Source: Siniperca chuatsi
Lineage: Eukaryota > Chordata > Actinopteri > Centrarchiformes > Sinipercidae
NCBI RefSeq assembly: GCF_020085105.1
Contig: NC_058059.1
Coordinates: 26,696,971-26,760,970, forward strand
Reading direction: 5' to 3'
Length of the DNA stretch: 64,000 nucleotides
The translations under genes and the position numbers were made by a program. The notes beneath the pieces were generated by a model that was given only the letters and a program-made list of their open reading frames with translations, was not told the origin of the DNA and did no database searches. Positions within the stretch are counted from its first letter, which is position 1. Every line of letters starts with the position of its first letter. This document shows positions 12,363 to 24,300 of this stretch, in pieces.

Positions 12363-15300
12363 ATGCAGTACTGCAGTACTCGGGGTGGGGTCCACGGATG
12401 GGACTTCCGGGATGTGCTGTTTTCAGGTTACGCTCCAGACGGGGGGATGTTCATGCCGGAGAGCGTGCCTGTGCTGAGCCCAGACACCCTTAGGGGCTGG
12501 AGGAGGCTGCCCTACACCAAACTGGTGGTGGAGGTCGCATCACTGTTCATCCCCACTCATCTGATCCCCAGAGAGGACCTGGAGGGTGAGCTGGTGAAAT
12601 ATTCACTCTTATCATAACATGTCATTTGATATGAAGTGATGTTTGGTTTCCATTCCAAAGAAATGAAAGGAAAAAAATGTTAGCTGTATAACATGCATTC
12701 AAAACTGGTCTGCAAAAATGTAAAGTACACATGATTAAACTGACTAAAGAGGTAAAGTAAAAGCTCAACACAAGGGGGACTTTAAGATTGAAAGTTAACT
12801 AATTGAAGACATAAAGCAGAGACATTTGTCAAACCTATTCCATTACAACAGAGCTGCAAACACCAAGAAAATGATTTCTTCTCCTTTAACCTTTTTCCCT
12901 GTCCCAGTCCTAGTGGGTGAAGCCCTGTCTGGTTTCTCAGTGCCTGAGGTGGTGAGACTCACCCGGCTGAAGGAGGGTCTGTCAGTCCTGGAGCTCTTCC
13001 ATGGAGACACCTTGGCCTTTAAGGACCTGGCTATGACCTGCACGGTGCGCTTCCTTGACTACTTCCTGCAAAAAGAGAACCACAGAGCTACTGTTGTTGT
13101 AGGTAAGAACTAACACCTGTAATGTCATGTGATGAAACTAAGGACCAACATAAATGTTAAAGGAAATATCAGACATAATATGTTTGGTTTAGTAGAGCTG
13201 AGTAGTCTTTGCAAAGGCCTTGATTTTTTTTTTGAGCCCTGACTCGTGGCCATCTCTTCTTCCAAACAGGTTGGAGTCTTACTGTTCTTTTTTGTTTGAT
13301 TCCATGATTCTCAGGCTGTGACTTAACCTTGTTTACAGGCTTTAGACATGCACTCAATCCAGTCAAAACTTGTATCTAAATCAACAGTAACATACATTTC
13401 CAACTAATCACCAAGATTCAACAAGAATTCGAAGCCGAGCTATGGCTTGTGTTTTCTTCTTTGCTGAACTGCGCTGTGGTTTTATCGGGGGGTATGATCA
13501 GCTTTACCCCACGATCTGCCAGCATCTTCTCAATGGTGAACCCTTTGTCTACCATGCAGCCAGCTCCAGTAAGTCAAGTATTCCACACTGTTCAGTGAGC
13601 TCTCCATCTGAGATTGAGCCAGTGTAGAGATTGGACACAAAAGTCACAGCACCACATGGGGCAATCCCAATTAACCTCTTGAAGGTTGTAGCTTGAGAAA
13701 ACCTGACTGGAGACTGGCACCGCACCTCTGTACAGTCAACGATCACCCTCACCTCTGGACTGTACTGCCTGAATTTGAGTAGCATGGTGGACTTCACTTG
13801 CTGTCTGCTTGTCCATTTGGGCAAGGAGACGAGGAGCAATGTGCATGATGATCCAATCAACTGAATAGGCTCTGTGCCAGCTTAGAAAACAATCTACAGT
13901 AAAGACAAAGCTTGATTTGACTACAATAAATTTCATTTATCATTTTTAAAACCACAATGTGCTTATATTAAGGTGCAAAACATTGTGATGTGATCATACA
14001 GAGCAAAGCATAAATGTTATGAACAAGTGATTCCGGTCATGCACAAGCTGTACAATACTGCAGGACAATACTGGAAAACAAGTAATATTTTATCTCTCAT
14101 TTCCCACAATGACAACACCATGACCAAATGTACATATGAATTTGAAGAAATGAGCCAAGGGAAAGTATTGTCACTGAGTGGAAAAGGCCATAATACCTCA
14201 TGTTAGCTATGTATTTAATCCACTTTCACCACCAATAACATCAATACCGTGTCACTACACATTCCCATACTTATAAAGCTAAGTAACCATAAAGCCATAT
14301 TCCCAAAGGTAATTTCAATTGGTGGCCCAAAAATCGCCAAAAGAAAATGCGAATGAATGCTTGTTTCCATCCACTCCCTGTAATGCGATTACTAGGAGTT
14401 GGTTCGTCGAGATAAGCAGTAGGTGGCGCCAATTCTCCAGTCAGGTTCCATTATACCATTGCAGAGTAAGTAATTACCACAGGTGGATGGAAACCCAGAC
14501 AGCTCTGGTAGGCCATTTCTGATATAGTGCAGGTCTGGGCAGAGATAGATTTTATAACTGTGTTATTTCATCTAAGCTTCATTGTTATGAATTGTGCTTT
14601 GCTTATTGTGGGACCGCTGTGTGTTTTTGTGCTTGGCACATTCCATTGTGTGTCGGTACCTGTTGGACCGTTTAACTGTGTTATTTTAGCCACTGTGGAA
14701 GCTAGTAACTGTGCTTTATCAGACCAAAGTCCAGTAACACGGCTGTTGACTAAAAGTTTGCTGCCGGGTTCCTGCGTGATAAAGGGACAGCTGTTGTGCT
14801 TTACCATGGCAATACATAAGAGCGAGTGTAGGTGCGCACCGTTAAGAGCTTCTTAAGGTCGGATGTCTGTGGTGATGAACGGAATACTTTTTAAAGTAAT
14901 GTGGGGTATTAAACTGTCTTCAAGCCGTGCTGCATATTAAAAATCACAAAGCGTAAATGACAAAACAAAACACAAAATTGAAATGTTTCATACTTGGGAT
15001 CCTTTAGTATGAAAAGGAAGCTTAATGTTCAGTCAGCAGTCAGAGGGTTCTTTCATGCCCTTTATGATTCATGTTACTAAGTGGAGTTTAAGAAGTAAAC
15101 TTTGATAGATTTAGCTGCTTCTGCGAGGCAGATGTTGTCCTTAAGCACAAATTAAACCTCATTCTGTAATTTCTGTATTAGACCCACAAACAGCAATGCA
15201 AACAATATACACACCGTAGACAAAAAAGAAAAGAGAAGATATGGAAACTGAAAACAAAACATCAAGAAAGTGGCATTTCAGCCAGAGGAGATTACTATAT

Positions 15301-18300
15301 GGGGCTGATGGTAAAAATCCTTTACTTTGACAGTCATCACTGTGATTATCATGGCATTTACTAGCACATTAATGCTCTCTAGAGGAAGCAAGAAGCACCA
15401 AGACTACACAAAGTATCATAGATAGTGTCATAGATGATAAATGTAATGTATCGGAATCAGTCAACTTGTGGTATTCGTCTCCAGGTACATCAGGAGACAC
15501 AGGTGGCTCGGCCATCCAGAGCACTAAAGGTCTCTGTGGGTTGGATGTGGTAGTGGTTTACCCCCGAGGACGCGTCACTCCAGTCCAAGAGAAACACATG
15601 ATCACCTGCTTGGAGGATAATGTCCATGTGTTTGCAGGTAAACCTAAAGAGGCTAAATGAGGAATGACTGTTATTTAACCGAAAAGCCTCAATTTTATTC
15701 TTGAAATCAAATCGAGTGTGTTTTTACCTCTACCTCTTCCTTTTGTAGCGGACGGCAGCTCAGATGACATAGACCAGCCTCTGCGCCGTCTGTTTGCCGA
15801 CCAGGAGTTTGTCAGGTCTCATGGCCTCATGAGCCTCAACTCAGTTAACTGGTCTAGAGTCATGATCCAGCTCGCCCACTTTATCTATGCTTACCTGGAG
15901 CTCAGTGATATGGAGCAGGCCAAGGCTGACTCAGACCTGCCTGAGCTGGAGGTGGTGGTGCCTACTGGAGGGGCGGGAAACATTGCAGGTAGGTTGATTA
16001 CTGCTGGTAGGGAATTGGATTCAGTTATTACTCCCCCAGAAATCCATCTTTTGATAATAAATGTTCACCTTGAGGTTGAGTATTTTGCACACTTATTTGC
16101 CTGTGCCTAAAGGGCATACTTTATTACTTTTATGATAGTACTTGTGTTTGGCATTTGGTTTTGCAGTTGTTTGTTTTCACATTCTTGTTTGTACTGTGTG
16201 GTTCGTTTGTGCACTGCTGCTGTGACATGTGAATTGCCCCTGGGATAAATAAAGTATCTATCTGAGTAGTCACATGATGCAGAGATTAGCTGTGGGACTC
16301 CAGCCATATTATTATCTGCCACGTGAATTCTCACACGGCATTGTTGTGGCTGTTTACACCCCCCCCCCCGCTAACCTGGCATCGGCGTGTAACGCTATTC
16401 ACACCGCCATAGCACAACTCCAGGCTCAACACCCGAGTGCACTCATATTAATCTCGGGTGACTTAAACCATGTCAGTGTTTCAACAACACTGACTAATTT
16501 CACCCAGTATGTGAATTGTCCTACTAGAGAGGAGAGGACACTGGACCTGCTGTATGCTGACATTAAGGATGCATACAGCTCTTCCCCCCTCCCTCCTGTG
16601 GGTATGTCAGACCACAACCTGGTTCACCTCAAACCCTGCTATGTGCCTCTGGTTAAAAGGCAGCCTGTGACCACAAGTGAGGAGATGGTCAGGGGAGGCC
16701 TATGAGACGCTGCAGGAATGTTTTGAGGTGACAAACTGGGATGCACTCTGTGAGCCTCGCGGAGAGGACATTGACAGGCTTACTGACTGCATTACTGGCT
16801 ACATTAACTTCTGTGTGGACTGCAATGTCCCAACTAAGATGGTCCATTGTTATCCTAATAACAAACCGTGGGTAACAAAGGACATCAAAGACATCCTGAA
16901 TGCCAAGAGGAGGGCCTTTACTGATGGTAATAGGGAGGAGGTGAGGGCAATCCAGGCTGACCTGAAGGTTAAGATCAGGGAAGCCAAGGAGAAGTACAGG
17001 AGGAAGCTGGAGTGGAAACTCCAGCAGAACAACATGAGAGAGGTCTGGAGCGGCATGAAGAGCATCACTGGCTCCAGACCCAGTAGTAGCAGAGGAGTTG
17101 ATGGCAGCTTGGACAGGGCCAACAAACTTAATCTGTTCTTTAACAGATTCTACACACCAGCTCCTGCTCATCCCCCCTCTAACTCAGCTGCTGTCGGCCC
17201 TCAGACTCCTCTGAGTCCACTGCTCCCCCCTCCTCCATCTTCCTGGGAGAGTCCTACTCCCCCCTCAACCGGCTCTCAGGCTAACGGCCCTCTCCAGACT
17301 GACGACTCCCCTCCTTCCCCACCTGTAACCTCTGCTGTGTGCCTGACTGCTGACCAGGTGAGAGGACAGCTGATGAAACTCCACTCAAACAAGGCTGCAG
17401 GCCCCGATGGAGTTAGCCCCGGGGTGCTAAAAGCCTGTGCCCCCCAGCTTTGTGGAGTCCTTCAACATGTCTTCAACCTGAGACAGACTCAACAAACTGA
17501 TCCGTAAGGCCAGTGACATTGTGGGGGTGGAGCTGGACTCTGTCGGTGGTGTCAGAGAGGAGGATGCTGGGTAAACTACACGCCATCTTGGACAGTGTCT
17601 CCCACCCACTCCATGACGTGCTGGTCAAACAAAGGAGTACCTTCAGCGAAAGACTCTACCCCCCACAATGCACCACAGGAAGTCATTCCTGCCTGTGGCC
17701 ATCAGACTCTTTAACTCCTCCCTCTAAGAGTCAGTCTGTATGACCCGAAGTCACTAAACTGGACATTGATCATTAACATCTCTGCAATACTTGAATAATT
17801 GTGCAACATTCTCTGTTTAATACTGCTGTGCAATATACTCTATAACTGTAAATATAACTGTTTTCAGTTTAAAATTCCCTATTTATTGATATTTATTCAT
17901 ACTTCTATTACTGCTGTGCAATATCCACCGTCTCATAATCATCTCAATAAGCTACACTTTACTTGACAGTACTCATTATTGCACTATTACTTATTACTTA
18001 TATTATTACATTGTAAGGATGAAATTTGCCATGCTCTACCCTGCAGTGCCGAGGATTGACACAACCGCATTTGAATATCTATTTATAATATCTAATATTT
18101 TAAATGGACTTTATTCAAAGACACTAAGAAATTCCTTTTCATCCACTTCCGACCACCACATCGTTGCCATTGGATTATGTGAGAATGAGGTCAGTTATTT
18201 GCCTTTTTAGGTGATTTGCAGGGAAGAGATATGGCTGTTCTTCTAATAGAGTATCGTATTTAGTTTTATACAGATGTTTGATTTTTAATTAACGTGATGC

Positions 18301-21300
18301 TTGGAAGGACAGCCCTTTTTCTTTATTGATGCGTTCTTGAAGCTCTCTGGATATAAAGTGAACTCGTCAAAATCTGAAGCACTCCCACTGACTTCCTACT
18401 GCTCCAAATAATTTTTCCAAGCAGTGTCATTTCAGTGGTCTGAAGAGAATGAGGTACAGTAAGTATGGAAGTTTCTATTGGAGTCTATTATTTGTAACCC
18501 ACAGAAGACAATCCACAAATGTGTAGCATGATACACAAATATCTCACTATCCATAAACATGTATGTTTTTATTTGTGTTGTGTAAAGTCATATCCACAAA
18601 AATACAGAGCGCTATGCAAATATGCATAACTTACTCTGTAAAAATGTATTTTAATTTCACATACAAATTTTATAGATTTTACAAATGTAAATAGTTTTAC
18701 CACAAAAAAGATACATGTAAGTGGTATTTATGCATTTGTGGATTCTTGTTTACATGTGAAACAGGTTTTTCACATTTGTAGATTGCTTCCTGTCAGCTTG
18801 CAGGCCTCGTGACATTTGTGACTTCCCTCCTCTTTATTTCTGGTTTATTTCTGTCCAGTTCGTACTGTTTGCGGTGAGGTGCAGTTACTAGCTACACCAG
18901 CAGGCGGTGAGATTCTCTCACATGAGCTCATGGAACTAGAGTCTGTAAGCTACTGGAAGAAAGCTGAACCAGAGTCATTTTACCGTCAACAGAACTAGCC
19001 AGCCCCTATTAATGCAGAGGCAAATAACAGGACAGCTGTCGTATGATGTATAGTGGTATGTGGACCCAAAAGCAGATTATCAGGAAGCGATAGGATGAGG
19101 ATGATGTAGCCGGATGACTACAGTGTTTATTGGGTGAAGTGGTATGCAGGCAGGTACAGGCAGACCAGTAGGTGACAGTTCAACAAACAGGCAAAAGGCA
19201 GATAGGTTACCGGCTGGCAGTGTTGGAAGCAGGGAAGTGAGTCCAAGGTGGCAAAACAGTTCAATAAGGAGCAGGCAAATTAGAAAATCCATAATCCAAC
19301 CAAGGTCCACAGGAGACAAAGAATCCAAAACAGAACTCACTGTAAAATTGCCAGGGAACTGGGCACTGGAACCAGGTACAACAAAAGGTGCACCAAACAG
19401 CGTCACACACAAAGGTTTGGAACACTCCCAAGACAGGAACAAAACTCAAGGCAGGAATCACACAGTTAGTAACAACAATGACCCAACACTGAACAAAGAC
19501 AGAGACCCGGACTAAATCCCCTAGGGGAGGTGAAACAACGAGACACAGGTGCAAACAACCAAGGAAGGGCCAACAATCAAAACTGGAGGGAAAGCAAACA
19601 AAGACAGGAAGTAAAACCACAAGATACACAAGGAGAGGGACACACTACAAAATATAACAGGAAATGAAAAACCCTTAAACTATAACAACAGCAGTCTAAT
19701 ACATTCAGAAAAGTAGGGTTAGTGCAGCCTTTAAAATCAGGAAACAAACTTAAAATTTATAGACAACACTTATGCCATAATTTTGATTATACTTAGTTCA
19801 TATAAGACTGTTTACTACAAGACACAATTCTCAAAAGTAGGCTTGTATTTATTTAAACATAAATGTAAAACAAATACATTGTGATAAACTATTCAAAAGT
19901 AAACTATATACTTGTACAGAAAAGTTTAGATGGAGATGAAAATCAGAGGAGTTCAGCATCGTCCAGCAGCAGTAGAATGCAGTGTTGATGATAGCTTGGA
20001 TTCCAGTGATGGTAACAGGACAGGAGAGATGAGGTCATGGTTCTGCTGAGAAGATGGAGAGAAAGAAAGGGATGAAAGGGTCAGTGATATCTCGGAGAAA
20101 ATCCACATCACATCACAAGTCACATCATTCCCATAACCATGTAGTAGAAACACACCAGAGACATCATTCACCATTTAAACTGAGATTACACATTATATGC
20201 AGTAAACATTTCAGTTGAGCTGCTCTACCAAACTGACAGCTGTCTTGTGTGAGTCACAGTGTTATAAAAACAGAAGGACATGCAGAGGTTTTATTCTGAG
20301 CTGACTTGATGCTGTGTAATATTTGAATGTCAGGGCAAAAACTGCTGTTCAAAGAAATGACTGACAGCGCATAAAAGCGGTAACTTCAGACAGTCCTGAG
20401 TAACAAACTAATATCCAACCAGGATTTAGATTCTGACAGTAAACCTCCGCTAACTAATGCGCTTCAACAGTGCTTTGATACGGACTGAATCAATGAGGAA
20501 ATGAAATAATGTGTCTGACTCTGTAAGAGGGAGGAGACGGAGAGAAACTCTGGGTTTGTTGAAGAAACCCTGTCAGCGAGCAGGCTAGGTTCACAGTCAG
20601 TTACCATGGTAACTGATCCAGAGTTTAAGTTAGAGTTAGTTTTCACTAAACCCGCTTTTAGTCCCGAACTAAATGATCTAACATGAGCTAGCTTGTACAC
20701 CACTGCCACCGCTAGATAACACTAACGTTAGCAAACGGTAGTTAATACAGTAAGTAAGCAAGCACAACACAGCACACTCACCTGGAGAAGACAATGATGA
20801 ACCCCATCCTGAATTTTGGGTTAAATAAAGTATGCTCCACCTCGTCTTTCTCCTCTTGGTAAAAGCCAGCTGGTTTTTCTCCTGTTGTACGATGACTCTT
20901 GTTCAGCTGTTCTTCCAGTAGCTTACAGACTGTAGTTCCGTCAGCTCATGTTAGGGGATCTCACCACCTGCTGGTGTAGCTAGTAACACCTCAATTTACA
21001 GATTCCTTTTTACAGATCTGCTGCGGTACGAACTGGACGAAAGTCCACATATAAACAAGAGAGAAGTCACAAATGTCACGTGGCCCACAAGCTGACAGGA
21101 AGCAATCTACAAATGTGCAAAACCCGTTTCATATGTAAAAATGGATCCACAAATGCGTATATACCACTCTACATGTATTTTTTTGTGGTGAAACTATGTA
21201 CATTTGTAAAATCTAGACAAATAATAAAGTCCAATAAAAACGTCCATACCTAAGCTGCTGTTTTATCATTATGCCTTTAGTCCCAGACATTTAGCTCAGT

Positions 21301-24300
21301 GGGTATAACCCCCAGAGAGGGCTCCCTCATGGTATGAGATGGAGTGGGTGATAGACTCTCTTCTCCCTCTGTTGAATTGCTTGTCTACCAAATGGTCAGC
21401 CCGGTATCGATCCCCATGCTATCCCATCTGCAGGAAATGTGGTGGATAATATGTCAAACAAAGAAAGAAAAAAGAAAAAACATCCATAAGAAATTCTCAG
21501 ACAAGTCCTGTAGTATAATTCACTTCTGTTGTTGAGTTGGATGTTCAGTATGTTCCAAATCATTGCTGCCAATAAATTGTTAAACACAACCCTTGAGGAG
21601 GAGGTGACACAAAGGTAGGTATTTAGCTTTGTTGTGTATGAATGTATCGAGCACACATAACACACAGATCAACAGCAGATAGGTGTATTGTGCTGCAGGA
21701 GTGGTTTCTGTTTATTTGTTAGGATCCCCATTTGCTGTGCTTTAGGGCACAGCAAATGGGGATGTGTTTTTACTATACTGATATGACAGAGTTTTTGATT
21801 GTAAACCTTTCTATGTTGAAAGTAGAAGTGCAGCGATCATCCTGTTTTTTAGCTAACTTTTAGCCATTTAAGACGAATTGCATGCTATTGATGTTAGTGC
21901 CATACTGACACTGAAGAGCAAGACGTGCCACCTTGTTCTGTACTAGCTGGAGTTTGGTTAGATCTTTTTTGGGGGCATTCGCCCATATTATCTGGCAGTA
22001 ATCAAGCTGCGAAAGAAAAGGGGTACTTAGTACAAGTTGAGTTAAATCTGAGGTAAAGCATTTTCTACATAGCCTTACTACAGCTAATGCCTTGCCCATT
22101 CTATTGACAATAGTATCGATGTGTTATGACCAGGACAATTTGTTGTCAAGGGTGATGCCCAATGGCTTAGTTTTCTTTACTTGATGGATGGGTGTTTTAA
22201 GCTCTGGCTCTCGCCTTGGAGAATGATTTGGACCAAATACTATGCTTTTTGTTTTGGATGTGTTAAGTGTCAGTTTGTTTTCAAGGATCCATTTTCTGAT
22301 AATATCTAGCTCCCTGTTCAAGATGGCAGTCAGATCAGCAGGTGCTGTTGCTGATGCACACACTGTAGTCAGTAGGCGATTTGTTAATTTCTAACCGGGG
22401 GTTGGCCCAATGCCCCCCCCCCCATTACGTTATATTGACAAATAAACGTAGAAAAGGTTTCAGTCGTAGTCATCTGGACACTGTTTTCAGAATCAAGACG
22501 TTTCGGCTCCCATCCGGAAGTCATTCTCAATTGTGAATTGAGAATGACTTCCGGATGGGAGCTGTAAACGCCTTGATTCTGAAAAACAGTGTCCAGATGA
22601 CTACGACTGAAACCTTTTCTACGTTAGAACACTCCTGGATGAATGAGGGACTACACCGTCTTATTGACAAATAAACACTCAATTTGCACAATTTGTTTTA
22701 TTTGAAAAAAAAAAGTGAGAACAGTAAACAAAAAAGTTTGAGCATTCAAGGACACTTTTGCTTCAAGCTCTGTTATTTTCTGACCCGGCCTATGTCATGC
22801 TGCTGCCGCACTTTCTCTTTCCTCCCTGTCTGCTGTAGCAAACATCAATCAACTGGTGAGAATCATTCAATTTTGACGGAGCGTTTCTGTTTTAACTGGC
22901 GCAGCTTTTCTAGCCTTTATGGGACTGGTTTAGCGGCCCGTGAGTTGAGTCAGTGAGTGAATATACATACAGGGAGAGTAGAGACGAGATGAGTCGCAGG
23001 AATAATTTCACATGGCGTGCTCTAAAAAGAGAAAAGTTGACAGCAGAAACACAGCTTTTAATCAAGAATGGACAATCTTCCCACAGGCTGTTTAAAACCA
23101 GTATGTCTCATATGTTCCGAGATTATTAAAAGGAGCAATGTGAAGCGTCACTACGAGACAAAGTACAAAGCATCTTTTGAGCAGGTTAACAAGGGGGACA
23201 GATTTTGGTCATTTTGCTAACAAGGGGGGTTTGCCCCCCCCCCCCAAAAAAGCTGCCTGTGCATGTAGTGTCATCTGGCTACATCGTTAATTTAGCGTTT
23301 TTTTTTTACATTAGATGTAAATCGTTGGTAAAAACGGAATACACGGAAGCCCACTTCCATGGGCCTATGCAGCTCCCTTGAGGAAGTCCACATTCCACAG
23401 ACACGTTATCTGAGTAACTTCTGTTAAAGAAGACTCTCTGCGATCTATTTACTAGATAGCTTTCCATCCAGGCAGCTGCAGATGGTCTGAATCCATAATA
23501 CTCGAGCATTTCAAGAAGAAGCTTGTGGTCAATAATGTCAAATGCTAAAATCTAAAAGGACTGCTACACATTAGCCTACTCTTAAATGTGGAGATGGTGT
23601 CTTCCTCCTGAACCCAAACACGTGCCTCAGCATTCTGGATTAACTGGAGAGTCTTAAGGGACTTATTCAGCAGCCTGATAATAAGGAAGTGCAATAATAC
23701 AGCCTCGAAGTAACAAATGCATGGATTAGTTTTTCGGCATCATTTTGAGACAGGATGTGCCTGATTTTTGCAATGTTACGGTTCCGATTGTGCAGATCAG
23801 AAGAAGCTGGTCGCTCCGTCTGTTGTTCTCCTTACAGTTAGCTCGGTGCTAACTTCCATAGTTTCTTCTTAAAGTTAGCTGGCAGACTTTGTGTAGTAGC
23901 CATTAGCGCTAACTAAGCTTTGTTACAGAAATTGTACACAGGTTCTCGCAGCGCTGCTTTAGATCAGAGAGAGAGTTCAGTTCTGCTGCAGCAGCTGTCT
24001 GTTGCAGTGAATAATTCCAGGAGCAAGAGAACGATGACTGCTGATCCTTTTAAAGTCCCACTAATTCATCTGTGGAGTGCCAGTGGTCCCAAGACCATGT
24101 AGTACAAGATTTACAACCAAGGACTTGTGACTAATCATTGATCTGTGTAAATGATTGCAGCCATTAATCATTAGTAAAGGTATCACTTTTTTCCAAATTA
24201 TCATAATTTTCAGAAACATGCTTTTCCCTTAACAAAATTCTTACGAGAATGTTTTGTCCCTCTTTCCCTGCCTGTCTGTGTCTTAGCTGGCTACATTGTA

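Larger units (their letters stand above)
18458..21256. mobile_element. 2.8-kb element with long terminal inverted repeats
   Basis: Two long arms face each other inside thnsl2 intron 4: 18458-18992 on the left and 20879-21256 on the right. Read inward, both arms run AAGTATGG/AGGTATGG at the outer edge, then ATAGTTTTACCACAAAAAA, ACATTTGTAGATTGCTTCCT, CCAGTTCGTAC, TAGCTACACCAGCAGG and AGTCTGTAAGCTACTGGAAG at the inner edge, with modest divergence. The left arm carries about 170 bases absent from the right. No transposase was found inside. The interior holds an LTR-like insertion (19035-19680) and a possible small spliced ORF on the minus strand. It fits a non-autonomous DNA transposon; the superfamily is unknown. 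Confidence 0.7.

Noticed and set aside
14527..14856. 109-codon ORF with hydrophobic stretches in thnsl2 intron 2
   Set aside because: No family similarity, start context or splice support; the opposite strand is also open.
22500..22580. Hammerhead ribozyme in the snap-back repeat
   Set aside because: The GAAA side is present but the CUGANGA core is not matched (CGGATGG), so self-cleavage cannot be claimed.
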